A stretch of DNA of 64,000 bases from Micromonospora musae (GCF_003626635.1 NZ_RAZT01000010.1:272192-336191); one strand, 5' to 3'; shown: positions 8,255 through 17,003, counted from the first letter of the stretch. The notes: generated by a model not told the origin, from the sequence alone. Program-made: numbers and translations.

Positions 8255-9268
8255 ATGAGCGTTGAGGTGTACTACGACGACGACGCCGACCTGGGCCTGA
8301 TCCAGGCCAAGAAGGTCGCCGTCATCGGTTACGGCAGCCAGGGCCACGCCCACGCCCTGTCGCTGCGCGACTCGGGTGTCGACGTCGTGATCGGTCTGCC
8401 GACGGGCTCGAAGAGCCGGCCGAAGGCCGAGGAGCAGGGCCTGCGGGTGCTCACCCCGGCCGAGGCGGCCGCCGAGGCCGACGTGATCATGATCCTCGCG
8501 CCGGACACCGCGCAGCGTAGCCTGTACGCGGAGTCGGTCGCCCCGAACCTGGCCCCGGGCAAGGCGCTGCTCTTCGGCCACGGCTTCAACATCCGCTACG
8601 ACCTGATCAAGCCGCCGGCCGACATCGACGTGGCGATGATCGCGCCGAAGGGCCCGGGTCACCTGGTGCGCCGCCAGTACGTCGACGGCAAGGGCGTGCC
8701 GGTGCTGGTCGCCGTCGAGCAGGACGCCACGGGCAACGCCTTCGCCCTGGCGCTGTCGTACGCCAAGGGCATCGGCGGCACCCGGGCCGGCGCCATCCGC
8801 ACCACCTTCACCGAGGAGACCGAGACCGACCTCTTCGGTGAGCAGGCGGTGCTGGCCGGCGGCGCGACCGCGCTGGTGCAGACCGGGTTCGAGGTGCTCA
8901 CCGAGGCGGGCTACGCGCCGGAGATCGCCTACTTCGAGTGCCTGCACGAGCTGAAGCTCATCGTCGACCTGATGTACGAGGGCGGCATCGCCCGGATGCG
9001 TTACAGCATCTCGGACACCGCCGAGTACGGCGATCTCTCCCGTGGCCCGCGCGTCATCGACGGCCGGGTCAAGGACGAGATGCGCAAGATCCTGTCCGAG
9101 ATCCAGTCCGGCGAGTTCGCCCGCGAGTGGATCGGTGAGGACGACGCGGGCCGCCCGAACTTCGCCAAGTGGCGGGCCGAGGGCGCGGCGCACCCGATCG
9201 AGGAGACCGGGCGGAAGCTGCGCGGCATGATGAGCTGGGTCGACCGGCCGATCACCGAGACCGCCTGA
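8255..9268 (+). CDS. ilvC: Ketol-acid reductoisomerase, class I
   Basis: Isomerises and reduces acetolactate/acetohydroxybutyrate with NAD(P)H and Mg2+. 337 residues, the short class I form. The Rossmann motif (IGYGSQGHAHALSLRDSG), the serine-rich cofactor loop (PTGSKS) and the knotted C-terminal domain with acidic metal ligands (TEETETDLFGEQAVL, YFECLHELKLIVDL) are all present. A good ribosome site (AAAGGGAAAG) precedes the ATG. Its TGA stop is also the left flank of the MITE-like element that follows. Confidence 0.98.
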   Translation: MSVEVYYDDDADLGLIQAKKVAVIGYGSQGHAHALSLRDSGVDVVIGLPTGSKSRPKAEEQGLRVLTPAEAAAEADVIMILAPDTAQRSLYAESVAPNLAPGKALLFGHGFNIRYDLIKPPADIDVAMIAPKGPGHLVRRQYVDGKGVPVLVAVEQDATGNAFALALSYAKGIGGTRAGAIRTTFTEETETDLFGEQAVLAGGATALVQTGFEVLTEAGYAPEIAYFECLHELKLIVDLMYEGGIARMRYSISDTAEYGDLSRGPRVIDGRVKDEMRKILSEIQSGEFAREWIGEDDAGRPNFAKWRAEGAAHPIEETGRKLRGMMSWVDRPITETA

Positions 9269-9435
9269 GAGGGTGTTTGCGGAGGCCCGCCCGTAGCGAG
9301 CCGGGTGCCATGCGGCGTCCGGCAAGGCGGAGGTTCGCCCGGATACCGGTGTTGTATCCGAGCGGACCGACAACGCCGCCGGGCGTCGCCTGGGGCCGGC
9401 GCTGTAGGGCATGGCCTTCGCAAACAACACCCTCT
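9268..9435. mobile_element. MITE-like element, copy 1 (ends GAGGGTGTT...)
   Basis: A 168-bp non-coding element with imperfect terminal inverted repeats: left AGAGGGTGTTTGCGGAGGCC, right end complement AGAGGGTGTTGTTTGCGAAGG, differing by a 3-bp insertion and one base. It is flanked by TGA on both sides, a possible 3-bp target duplication; the left TGA is the ilvC stop. The core (9312-9402) matches the core of the element at 26987-27154 in inverted orientation. The ends look like those of IS5-type elements, which is an inference. No transposase is encoded. Confidence 0.7.
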
Positions 9436-9827
9436 GAAAGCCTTCTCCTCCGGCCGCCCGTCGGGTATGCCCCGGGCGGCCCACCGACGGCCCCGACGTG
9501 GCGCTCTCCCCAGCGCCGCGCCGGGGCCGTCGGCCATCGACGGACGGGACCGGCAGGTCTCGTCGCGAGGTGCCCCCACGATCGTCGGCGGTCGCCGATC
9601 GACCAGCTCACCGGGTCGACGCCAGGTGAACGGGGGATTAGCGCGCTACGACAACTCCGTGTGAGGGCCCTCACCTCGATGTCCGGGACACGTGGGGCAA
9701 TGCGCCCCCTACCATCGCTCATAGGTGCGCGAAGCCGGCACCTGACGGCCATGATCCGGTTCGGCGCAGGGCGCAGTGCGGCGTCCGACGGCCCGGCCGA
9801 CCGCTCTGACTACAGCTACGAGGACCG
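9436..9827 (+). other. Intergenic region between the ilvC-side MITE and serA
   Basis: No convincing gene. It contains two hairpins that could be the ilvBNC terminator (9452-9481, 9-bp stem; and the stronger 9484-9533, 12-bp outer stem with an inner GGCGCT/AGCGCC stem). It also holds a perfect 14-bp palindrome GTGAGGGCCCTCAC at 9661-9674 that may be an operator for serA. The serA promoter is not obvious. Confidence 0.5.
9484..9533 (+). terminator. Probable ilvBNC terminator, displaced by the MITE
   Basis: CCGACGGCCCCG (9484-9495) pairs perfectly with 9522-9533, with a nested 6-bp stem inside. It lies 215 bases after ilvC, with the MITE-like element in between. Confidence 0.5.
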
Positions 9828-11426
9828 ATGAATCCTGTCGTACTGATCGCCGAAGAACTCGCCCCCGCCGCCATCGAGGTACTCGCGCACGACTTCGACG
9901 TCCGTCACGTCGACGGCACCGACCGTGCCGCGCTGCTCTCCGCCCTCGCCGAGGCCGACGCCGTCATCGTGCGCAGCGCCACCCAGATCGACGCCGAGGC
10001 GATCGCCGCCGCCCCGCGGCTCAAGGTGGTCGCCCGCGCCGGCGTGGGTCTGGACAACGTGGAGGTGCCGGCCGCCACCGCGCGAGGCGTCATGGTCGTC
10101 AACGCGCCCACCTCCAACATCGTCTCCGCCGCCGAGCAGGCCGTCGCACTGCTGCTCGCCGTCGCCCGCAACACCGCCAGCGCCAGCGCGGCGCTCAAGG
10201 CGGGGGAGTGGAAGCGGTCGAAGTACACCGGCGTCGAGATCCAGGGCAAGACGGTGGGCGTCGTCGGCCTCGGCCGCATCGGGGTGCTCTTCGCGTCTCG
10301 GATCGCGGCCTTCGGCACCCGGCTCATCGCGTACGACCCGTACATCCAGCCGGCCCGTGCCGCGCAGCTCGGCGTACGCCTGGTCGGCTTGGAGGAGCTG
10401 CTGCGGGAGAGCGACTTCATCTCCATCCACCTGCCGAAGACCCCCGAGACGGTCGGTCTGATCGGTGAGAAGGAGCTGGCCGTCGTCAAGCCGGGGGTAC
10501 GCATCGTCAACGCCGCGCGCGGTGGGCTCGTCGACGAGCAGGCCCTCGCCGACGCGATCGCCGAGGGGCGGGTCGCCGGCGCGGGCGTGGACGTCTACGC
10601 GAAGGAGCCGTGCACCTCGTCGCCGCTCTTCGCCTTCGACAACGTGGTGGCCACCCCGCACCTGGGCGCGTCGACCCACGAGGCGCAGGACAAGGCCGGC
10701 CTGGCCGTGGCGAAGAGCGTGAAGCTGGCGTTGCAGGGCGAGTTCGTGCCGGACGCGGTGAACGTGCAGGCGGGTGGCGTCGTCGCCGAGGACGTACGCC
10801 CGTTGCTGCCGCTGGCCGAGAAGCTCGGCCGGGCGTTCACCGCGGTCGCCGGTGGGATCGCCGCCAGCGTGACCGTCGAGGTGCGCGGCGAGATCGTCGA
10901 GCACGACGTCTCGGTGCTCAAGCTCGCCGCCACCAAGGGCCTGTTCAGCTCGGTGGTCGAGGAGCAGGTGACCTACGTCAACGCGCCGCACCTGGCCGCC
11001 GAGCGGGGCGTCGAGGTCACCCTGGCCGCCCAGGCCGAGACGGTCGAGCACCCGAACCTCGTCACCGTTCGCGGCGCCCTGCCCGACGGCCGTACGGTCA
11101 GCGTCTCCGGCACGGCGACCAGCGCCGGCACCCGCGACGTGCTCAAGCTGACCGAAGTGGACGGTTTCGACGTGGAGATCGGCGCGGAGGGCATCCTGGT
11201 CTTCCTCCGCTACGCCGACCGGCCCGGCGTGGTCGGCACCGTCGGCACCCTGCTCGGTGAGGCGGGCGTCAACATCGCCGCGATGCAGGTGGCGCGCCGC
11301 GAGGCCGGCGGTGAGACGCTGATGACGCTCACCGTCGACCAGGCCCTCGGCGCCGATCTGCTCACCTCGGCCGCCGACTCGATCGGCGCGACCGCGGCGA
11401 GCGCCGCTGACCTGCGCGACGAGTGA
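9828..11426 (+). CDS. serA: D-3-phosphoglycerate dehydrogenase
   Basis: First step of serine synthesis: oxidises 3-phosphoglycerate with NAD. 532 residues, the long form. Substrate and NAD domains (VGVVGLGRIG, then NAARGGLVDE, and the catalytic histidine in PHLGASTHE) are followed by the intervening domain (about 320-450) and a C-terminal ACT domain (FLRYADRPGVVGTVGTLLGE) that senses serine. The same layout is found in the mycobacterial enzyme. Single gene closed by a very strong palindromic hairpin. Confidence 0.97.
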   Translation: MNPVVLIAEELAPAAIEVLAHDFDVRHVDGTDRAALLSALAEADAVIVRSATQIDAEAIAAAPRLKVVARAGVGLDNVEVPAATARGVMVVNAPTSNIVSAAEQAVALLLAVARNTASASAALKAGEWKRSKYTGVEIQGKTVGVVGLGRIGVLFASRIAAFGTRLIAYDPYIQPARAAQLGVRLVGLEELLRESDFISIHLPKTPETVGLIGEKELAVVKPGVRIVNAARGGLVDEQALADAIAEGRVAGAGVDVYAKEPCTSSPLFAFDNVVATPHLGASTHEAQDKAGLAVAKSVKLALQGEFVPDAVNVQAGGVVAEDVRPLLPLAEKLGRAFTAVAGGIAASVTVEVRGEIVEHDVSVLKLAATKGLFSSVVEEQVTYVNAPHLAAERGVEVTLAAQAETVEHPNLVTVRGALPDGRTVSVSGTATSAGTRDVLKLTEVDGFDVEIGAEGILVFLRYADRPGVVGTVGTLLGEAGVNIAAMQVARREAGGETLMTLTVDQALGADLLTSAADSIGATAASAADLRDE

Positions 11427-11433
11427 CCTGAAC

Positions 11434-11483
11434 GCAGCACGACGGGGGGCCCGGCGGATCCGCCGGGCCCCCCGTCGTGCTGC
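11434..11483. terminator. Perfect 50-bp palindrome, bidirectional terminator
   Basis: Two 25-base arms are exactly complementary with no loop, centred on GGATCC, beginning 7 bases after the serA stop and ending 21 bases before the end of the convergent gene. No T-run. Its position between convergent genes fits a two-way terminator. Confidence 0.85.
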
Positions 11484-11504
11484 AGCGGTAGCCGGTGCCG
11501 GGGC

Positions 11505-11861
11505 TCAGTGAGGTACGCGGGCCGGCGGCGGGTAGACCGAGCCGTCCTGCGCGTCGAAGAGCATGAGCCGGTGCTCACCGGCGAGCCGCTCGATGTCGAG
11601 CAGCACCTGGTCCTCGCAGGCGGGGTTCAGGTTCATCTCGATGTGGTCGGCGGCCGCGTGCAGCGGCGCGACCTCCCACGGGGTGCCCTGCGCCGCCGGA
11701 CGATCCGGGTAGCTGGCGGTGATCGCACGGTAGAAGGCGACCAGTCGGTGATCCGGCTGGCGCTTGGCGTGTTCTCCCTGCCGGCACCGCTGCACCGCTG
11801 CTCGTACGTCCTCGGGCGTCGCCCCGTCCATCAGGGCCCACACGCTCAGATCGAAACTCAC
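11505..11861 (-). CDS. Conserved hypothetical protein
   Basis: 118 residues from the GTG at 11861, which gives the N-terminus VSFDLSVWALMDG; small actinobacterial proteins starting with S-(F/Y)-D-L-x-V-W are common, which is why I prefer it to the ATG seven codons upstream. No signal peptide or membrane segment. The protein is acidic with a His-rich middle (LHAAADHIEMNLNP). I do not recognise a domain. It stands alone, convergent with serA. Confidence 0.65.
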   Translation of the reverse strand: MSFDLSVWALMDGATPEDVRAAVQRCRQGEHAKRQPDHRLVAFYRAITASYPDRPAAQGTPWEVAPLHAAADHIEMNLNPACEDQVLLDIERLAGEHRLMLFDAQDGSVYPPPARVPH

Positions 11862-12176
11862 GGCGCACAGAGTGCCATTCAACGTTCACCATGTCGAAAC
11901 TGCCCCGCCGCAGGCCAGCCGTCTGGTTCCCGTCATCCCGCCGGGACGGTCCGCTGTGGAGACTCTTGCGTCGAGTTGCGTCGATTCGCTAGCGTACCGG
12001 TGCGGTCACCGGCCGGGCACCGCGACGTCGACCCGTCTTCGGGTGGCGCGGTCGACCCCGGCCCGACCGGCCCGCACCCCTCGAATGCGCGAGCCACGCG
12101 CACTCGTCGCTGACCGGCCCCCACGGTCGTTGCCGCGGGCGTGGGGGCCGATCGCCGACCCGCGTATCGCAGATCC
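11862..12176. other. Intergenic region between hypothetical gene and ApbE-like gene
   Basis: Both neighbours are on the minus strand. The right part holds the probable terminator of the ApbE-like gene (stem 12116-12125 with 12140-12149, arm GGCCCCCACG). The rest is GC-rich without a supported gene or clear promoter. Confidence 0.5.
12116..12149 (-). terminator. Terminator after the ApbE-like gene
   Basis: A perfect 10-bp stem GGCCCCCACG/CGTGGGGGCC with a 14-base loop, 28 bases beyond the stop codon. Confidence 0.6.
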
Positions 12177-13022
12177 TCAACGACGGTCGGCGAAGAGCGC
12201 CCGGTAGTCCGAGGCCTCCTTGAACCAGGCCAGCCCCGCCGGGCCGGCCGCGTAGAGCGCCGTGGCGTACGCGTCGGCGACCGTCAGGTCCGGGCCCACC
12301 ACCGTCGCGGCGAGCAGTTGTTCGGCCGGCTGCCCGGTGTGCGGGTCGACGACGTGTCCCTGCCGGCCGCTCACCCCGGAGGTGCCGACCGCGCCCGCGG
12401 TCATCTCCAGCACCAGCGGCTGACGATCGTGCTCGACCGGGTGGTGCACGGCGATCCGCCAGGGCCCACCGTGCGGGGCGTGTCCGCGTACGACCAGGTC
12501 GGCGCCGCAGACCACGGCGTAGTCGTGGACCCCGTTGGCGCGTAGCCGGGCGGCCGCGCGCTCCACCGCCCAGCCGCCGAGCAGGCCGCCCGGGTCGAAG
12601 CCGCCGGGGACCGCCCAGGCGTCGAACCAGCCGTCGGTCGCCGCGCGCATGGCGGCGCAGCGATCCACGAGGTCGGCGAGGGGCGGGTAGGACTCGGCGC
12701 CGATCTCGCCCCGACGCAGCCGGGAGACGAGGCTGTCCGGCCGGGTCGGGCCGTAGGTGAGGTCGATCGCACGCAGTTCGGCCACCGCGTCCCGCAGTGC
12801 CTCGCCGACGGCCCGGCGGCCCAGCCAGGTCGGCGCGTTGAGCAGCAGCGTGTACTCGGCGGTGGTCGTCCGGACGGTGTGCTGTACCGCGATCAGGTCG
12901 GGCCGGACCGAGGGGGAGCGGTCGACGCGGCGGGCGGGGCTCCCGAGCCGCAGGTCGGGTCGGCGGTGCCGGAAGGCAGCCGGGTCGGGCCAGCGGGTCC
13001 GTGGCTGCTCGTCGATGCGCAT
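12177..13022 (-). CDS. ApbE-like FAD:protein FMN transferase
   Basis: 281 residues from the ATG at 13022. ApbE proteins attach FMN to a threonine of target flavoproteins using FAD and Mg2+. Family features seen: GGFDPGGLLGGWAVERA in the middle, a GTSGV loop, the HVVDPHTGQPA segment that corresponds to the conserved H-x-x-D-P-x-T-G motif, and the DAYATALY metal/nucleotide region near the C-terminus. No lipoprotein signal is visible, so it looks cytoplasmic. No candidate flavoprotein partner (Nqr, Rnf or similar) is adjacent, so its target is unknown. Confidence 0.8.
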   Translation of the reverse strand: MRIDEQPRTRWPDPAAFRHRRPDLRLGSPARRVDRSPSVRPDLIAVQHTVRTTTAEYTLLLNAPTWLGRRAVGEALRDAVAELRAIDLTYGPTRPDSLVSRLRRGEIGAESYPPLADLVDRCAAMRAATDGWFDAWAVPGGFDPGGLLGGWAVERAAARLRANGVHDYAVVCGADLVVRGHAPHGGPWRIAVHHPVEHDRQPLVLEMTAGAVGTSGVSGRQGHVVDPHTGQPAEQLLAATVVGPDLTVADAYATALYAAGPAGLAWFKEASDYRALFADRR

Positions 13023-13244
13023 GGCGAATCGCCCCCTTGCGAGTGGTGGCAGCGACGGCGCGGCCACCGGCGCGGGCCCCCGTCGACCCACCCACGACCA
13101 GGCTAGGCAGCGAAGATGACTGCTTCATGAAACTCAGCTGGGAGGGTCCTGTGCATCGGCACGTCTCATGATATGGACTCCGCGTACCGGAAGGCGGGAC
13201 GTCCGCGTACCGTGGGCCGAAACGGCGAGCAGAGGAGCGCAGGC

Positions 13245-14276
13245 GTGGCACGGATCGCGGTGGTGGCCGGGGACGGAATCGGTCCCGAGGTGGTCGCGCA
13301 GGCCCGCAAGGTCCTCGACGCGGTGCTCCCCGGCGTGCAGGCCACCGAGTACGACCTCGGCGCGGCTCGCTGGCACCGGACCGCAGAGGTGCTGCCGGAC
13401 TCGGTCCTGACCGAGCTGGCACAGCACGACGCGATTCTGCTCGGCGCGGTCGGCGACCCGACCGTGCCCCCCGGGGTGCTGGAACGTGGCCTGCTGCTCA
13501 AGCTCCGGTTCGCCTTCGACCAGTACGTCAACCTCCGGCCGTCCCGGCTCTGGCCCGGAGTGCCCGGCCCGCTCGCCACCGTGAAGCCCGGCGAGGTCGA
13601 CCTGGTCGTGGTGCGGGAGGGCACCGAGGGGCTCTACGCCGGGGCCGGCGGGACGCTGCACCGCGACACCCCCGCCGAGGTCGCCACCGAGGAGAGCCTC
13701 AACACCCGGCACGGGGTGGAGCGGGTGATCCGCGACGCGTTCGCCCGCGCCGGCCGTCGGGAACGCCGCAAGGTCACCCTGGTGCACAAGACCAACGTGC
13801 TCACCCACGCCGGCTCGCTCTGGTCGCGCACCTTCGAGGCGGTCGCCGCCGAGCACCCCGACGTCAGCACCGAGTACCAGCACGTCGACGCCGCCGCGAT
13901 GTTCCTGGTCACCCAGCCGCAGCGCTACGACGTGGTGGTCACCGACAACCTCTTCGGCGACATCCTCACCGACATCGCCGCCGCCGTGACGGGCGGCATC
14001 GGGCTGGCGGCCAGCGGCTGCATCAACCCGGAGGGGACGTACCCCTCGATGTTCGAGCCGGTGCACGGCTCCGCGCCGGACATCGCCGGCCAGGGCGTGG
14101 CCGATCCGGTCGCCGCCGTGCTCTCCGCCGCCCTCCTGCTCGACCAGCTCGGGCACGCCGACGCCGCGACCCGGGTCAGCGCCGCCGTCGCCACCGAACT
14201 GGCCAACCGAGCGCCGGGCGTACCCGTACGCACCGCCGAGGTGGGCGACCGGCTCGCGGCCCTCGCGGCGGGCTGA
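13245..14276 (+). CDS. leuB: 3-isopropylmalate dehydrogenase
   Basis: Oxidative decarboxylation of 3-isopropylmalate to 4-methyl-2-oxopentanoate in leucine synthesis. 343 residues from the GTG at 13245, preceded by AGAGGAG; the start gives VARIAVVAGDGIGPEVV, the usual N-terminus, although the frame is open 24 codons further upstream. The signature NLFGDILTD and the EPVHGSAPDIAG motif are present. Compact actinobacterial form. It sits alone, 270 bases before ilvE on the same strand. Confidence 0.96.
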   Translation: MARIAVVAGDGIGPEVVAQARKVLDAVLPGVQATEYDLGAARWHRTAEVLPDSVLTELAQHDAILLGAVGDPTVPPGVLERGLLLKLRFAFDQYVNLRPSRLWPGVPGPLATVKPGEVDLVVVREGTEGLYAGAGGTLHRDTPAEVATEESLNTRHGVERVIRDAFARAGRRERRKVTLVHKTNVLTHAGSLWSRTFEAVAAEHPDVSTEYQHVDAAAMFLVTQPQRYDVVVTDNLFGDILTDIAAAVTGGIGLAASGCINPEGTYPSMFEPVHGSAPDIAGQGVADPVAAVLSAALLLDQLGHADAATRVSAAVATELANRAPGVPVRTAEVGDRLAALAAG

Positions 14277-14463
14277 ACCGGCGGGTGGTGGCGACCGGCC
14301 GAGCGCGGACTCGGCCGGCAGGCTAACGGCGGCCGTCAGCGGTGGTCCCGGTGCCGGTCGAACCGGCCGGGGCTGCCGAAGCGGAGCACGCTTGCGACGC
14401 CTGCACCGGGCCCCGGTACCGTTCTTTCGGCGCAGCTCGGCGAGCCGGGCGGCGCTTTCCCCT

Positions 14464-14475
14464 GAACGAACGTTC
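14464..14475. promoter_or_regulatory. Palindromic site GAACGAACGTTC upstream of ilvE
   Basis: This fits the Gram-positive LexA (SOS) core GAAC-N4-GTTC and also contains the perfect palindrome CGAACGTTCG. It lies 73 bases before the ilvE ATG. Either a chance match or an operator; the link of ilvE to SOS would be unexpected. Confidence 0.3.
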
Positions 14476-14548
14476 GGGGTAAGTTTCTGGGCACCACATC
14501 GTCGGCGTGCGGTCGCGCATGCCGTTGTCCGGTAGGGAGGTCAGCGCG

Positions 14549-15646
14549 ATGAGCGGTGGTGACAAGCTCGACTTCGAGACCCGTCCGAATCCCGCACCGG
14601 TATCCGCCGCGGATCGGGCCGCCATGCTGGCCAATCCCGGCTTCGGCCGGATCTTCACCGATCACATGGTGACCATCCGCTACGCCGACGGCAAGGGCTG
14701 GTACGACGCCCGGGTCGAGGCGCGCGCGCCGATCCCGATGGACCCGGCCGCCGCCGTCCTGCACTACGCGCAGGAGATCTTCGAAGGGATGAAGGCGTAC
14801 CGCACCAGGGACGGTGGGGTGACCTTGTTCCGTCCGGAGGCGAACGCGGCCCGGTTCGCCGTCTCCGCGAAGCGGATGGCGATGCCGGTGCTGCCGCCGG
14901 AGACCTTCGTCGACTCGCTGCGGCGGCTCATCGAGATCGACCGGGACTGGATCCCGACCGACCCGGAGGGCAGCCTCTACCTGCGGCCGTTCATGTTCGC
15001 CAGCGAGGTCTTCCTCGGCGTCCGCCCGGCCACCGAGTACCTCTACGTGGCGATCGCCTCGCCCGTGGGGGCGTACTTCAGCGGCGGGGTGAAGCCCGTC
15101 TCGGTCTGGGCGACCCCGGACTACACCCGCGCCGCCCCGGGCGGCACCGGCGCCGCGAAGTGCGGCGGCAACTACGCCGCCTCGCTGGTCGCCCAGGCGG
15201 AGGCGATCGAGCACGGCTGTGACCAGGTGGTCTTCCTCGACGCGGTGGAGCGCCGCTACGTCGACGAGCTGGGCGGCATGAACGTCTTCTTCGTCTACGA
15301 CGACGGGAGCGTGGTGACGCCGCCGCTGACCGGCGCGATCCTGCCCGGCATCATCCGGGAGTCGGTGCTCACGCTCGCCGCGCAGGCGGGGCACCGGGTG
15401 GAGGAGCGCCCGGTCAGCTTCGACGACTGGCAGGCGGACGCGACCAGCGGTCGGCTGCGGGAGGCCTTCGCCTGCGGCACCGCCGCCGTCGTCACCCCGA
15501 TCGGCCAGGTGAAGTCCCCGGACGGCGAGTTCCTGATCGGTGGCGGTGAGCCGGGGCAGGTCACCATGGCGCTGCGTCAGCAGCTGGTCGACATCCAGCG
15601 CGGCGACGCCCCCGACCCGCACGGCTGGGTCACCCGGCTGCTCTGA
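14549..15646 (+). CDS. ilvE: Branched-chain amino acid aminotransferase
   Basis: Class IV PLP-dependent transaminase that makes the final step to valine, leucine and isoleucine with glutamate as donor. 365 residues from the ATG at 14549, with GGGAGG eight bases upstream. Visible motifs: the PLP lysine in GAAKCGGNYAASL, the LDAVERRYVDELGGMNVFFV segment, and a GTAAVVTPIG phosphate-binding turn. The sequence from SAADRAAMLANPGFGRIFTDHM is typical of the actinobacterial/eukaryotic-type group. Confidence 0.96.
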   Translation: MSGGDKLDFETRPNPAPVSAADRAAMLANPGFGRIFTDHMVTIRYADGKGWYDARVEARAPIPMDPAAAVLHYAQEIFEGMKAYRTRDGGVTLFRPEANAARFAVSAKRMAMPVLPPETFVDSLRRLIEIDRDWIPTDPEGSLYLRPFMFASEVFLGVRPATEYLYVAIASPVGAYFSGGVKPVSVWATPDYTRAAPGGTGAAKCGGNYAASLVAQAEAIEHGCDQVVFLDAVERRYVDELGGMNVFFVYDDGSVVTPPLTGAILPGIIRESVLTLAAQAGHRVEERPVSFDDWQADATSGRLREAFACGTAAVVTPIGQVKSPDGEFLIGGGEPGQVTMALRQQLVDIQRGDAPDPHGWVTRLL

Positions 15647-15655
15647 GCGGAGCGG

Positions 15656-15688
15656 GCCCCTTCCCGACCGAGCCGGTCGAGAAGGGGC
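15656..15688. terminator. Hairpin terminator between ilvE and phosphatase gene
   Basis: GCCCCTTC and CGACC pair with GGTCG and GAAGGGGC around a short loop, with minor mismatches. It lies between convergent genes. Confidence 0.6.
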
Positions 15689-15740
15689 TCGCGCCAGACG
15701 TCGTACGCCACCGCGCGGAATCCGCCGGCGCCGCCGCAGG

Positions 15741-16490
15741 TCACTCCAGCAGATGGTCGCGGAGTGCGGCGAGCTGGGCGTCGGTCACCCCGGCGTGCCG
15801 CAGGTAGCCCTCGACGGAGCCGTACCCCTCCCGCAGCTCGGCGAGGAAGAGCAGCATCGTGTCGGAGGGCGAGGCCAGGAACGGCGGCGGCAGCTCCTCG
15901 GCGGCCGGCGTCGTGGCGGCCAACCAGGCGCTGAACCGCTCCGACGCCGCGCTGCTCAGGGCGTAGTCCGCGGCGATCTCGTCGTCGGCGACACCGAGTA
16001 CGGCCAGGGTCAGCGCGCAGACGATGCCGGTGCGGTCCTTGCCGGCCACGCAGTGCACCACGACCGGCCCGCTGGTGGCGTCGGAGATCAGCCCGAGCGC
16101 CTCGGCCAGCCCGGCCGTGCCGGTCTGCGCCAGGTCGGCGTAGCGGTCGGCGAGGTAGCGCGCCAGGCTCGTGCCCGACTCGTACGGCACCTGCCCCCAC
16201 TCCGCGTGCTCCGGGTGGATGTGCCGGTAGGTGAGGCCCGGCCAGTCCGGCACCCGGCCGTCGCGCTCCACCTCGTGCGAGCGGCGCAGGTCGATGACCG
16301 TCCGGATGCCGAGGGCGGTGAACGCGTCCCGGTCGTCCTCGTTCAGCCGGTGCAGGGAGTCGGAGCGGTAGAGCCGGCCCCGGCGTACGGTGCGTCCGTC
16401 GTGACCGGCGTAGCCGCCGGCGTCGCGGAAGTTGAAGATCGTGCCGAAGGGGATGTGTCGATCGACCTCGGTGGCGTCCACGCCTGACAC
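15741..16490 (-). CDS. Tyrosine-protein phosphatase family protein
   Basis: 249 residues. The phosphatase P-loop is intact: VVVHCVAGKDRTG (Cys and Arg of the CX5R motif, near residue 143). The N-terminus FNFRDAGGY and the RSDSLHRL segment identify the bacterial PtpB/IphP-like family (DUF/‘protein tyrosine phosphatase’ Y_phosphatase3), whose members act on phosphotyrosine and in some cases phosphoinositides. No signal peptide is seen. The GTG at 16490 is used; another GTG lies three codons in. Confidence 0.88.
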   Translation of the reverse strand: MSGVDATEVDRHIPFGTIFNFRDAGGYAGHDGRTVRRGRLYRSDSLHRLNEDDRDAFTALGIRTVIDLRRSHEVERDGRVPDWPGLTYRHIHPEHAEWGQVPYESGTSLARYLADRYADLAQTGTAGLAEALGLISDATSGPVVVHCVAGKDRTGIVCALTLAVLGVADDEIAADYALSSAASERFSAWLAATTPAAEELPPPFLASPSDTMLLFLAELREGYGSVEGYLRHAGVTDAQLAALRDHLLE

Positions 16491-16544
16491 GTTACCGGCC
16501 GGCGGGGCGGTACCCCACCGGCCGATAGGAACAGGAACAACCGT

Positions 16545-17003
16545 TTACCGAGCGGTACCCGGCGGGATGGCCGAGTACGTGTCGCTGTAGTAACCACCGA
16601 GCTTCTCCCGGTAGGCCGGGTCGGTGTCGGCGGTCTCGTCGAACTCGGGCGCGGCCTTGATCTGGTCCTTGCTCCGGTCGACGTAGACCTTCCGCTCGTC
16701 GTGGTCGACGTGGTTGACGGTTCCGGCGGGAACCATGACCTTCTTGCCGAAGATCCACGGACCGGTGTCCACCACCAGGTAGCTGGAGCTCACCTCGTGG
16801 CTGGACCGGTCCACCTTGCCGATGCCACCGTCGTTCGCCTCCACCTTGTAGCCCACCAGGTCGACGCCGGAGACCCCGGCGTCGTCCCGGTATCGCCACG
16901 GGTCGAAGGTGCCGCCGGGTGTGCCACCCGGGAAGGCGCTGCTGTCACCGGGTACGAGCGGGTCCGGCGTCCCGTGGGTCGTTCGAGGGTCGAGCCGCTC
17001 CAT
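16545..17003 (-). CDS. PRC-barrel domain protein
   Basis: 152 residues. A PRC-barrel of about 65 residues (roughly 45-115: VDLVGYKVEANDGGIGKVDR, then YLVVDTGPWIFGKKVMVPAG) binds or adapts other proteins, as in RimM and photosynthetic reaction-centre H subunits. The remainder is a flexible acidic tail with DTDPAYREKLGGYYSD. Many such proteins occur in multiple copies in actinomycetes and are linked to stress; function is otherwise unknown. Confidence 0.8.
   Translation of the reverse strand: MERLDPRTTHGTPDPLVPGDSSAFPGGTPGGTFDPWRYRDDAGVSGVDLVGYKVEANDGGIGKVDRSSHEVSSSYLVVDTGPWIFGKKVMVPAGTVNHVDHDERKVYVDRSKDQIKAAPEFDETADTDPAYREKLGGYYSDTYSAIPPGTAR

Noticed and set aside
13126..13170. A 14-codon frame (MKLSWEGPVHRHVS) upstream of leuB as a possible leader peptide.
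   Set aside because: No run of Leu/Val/Ile codons and no terminator follows it.
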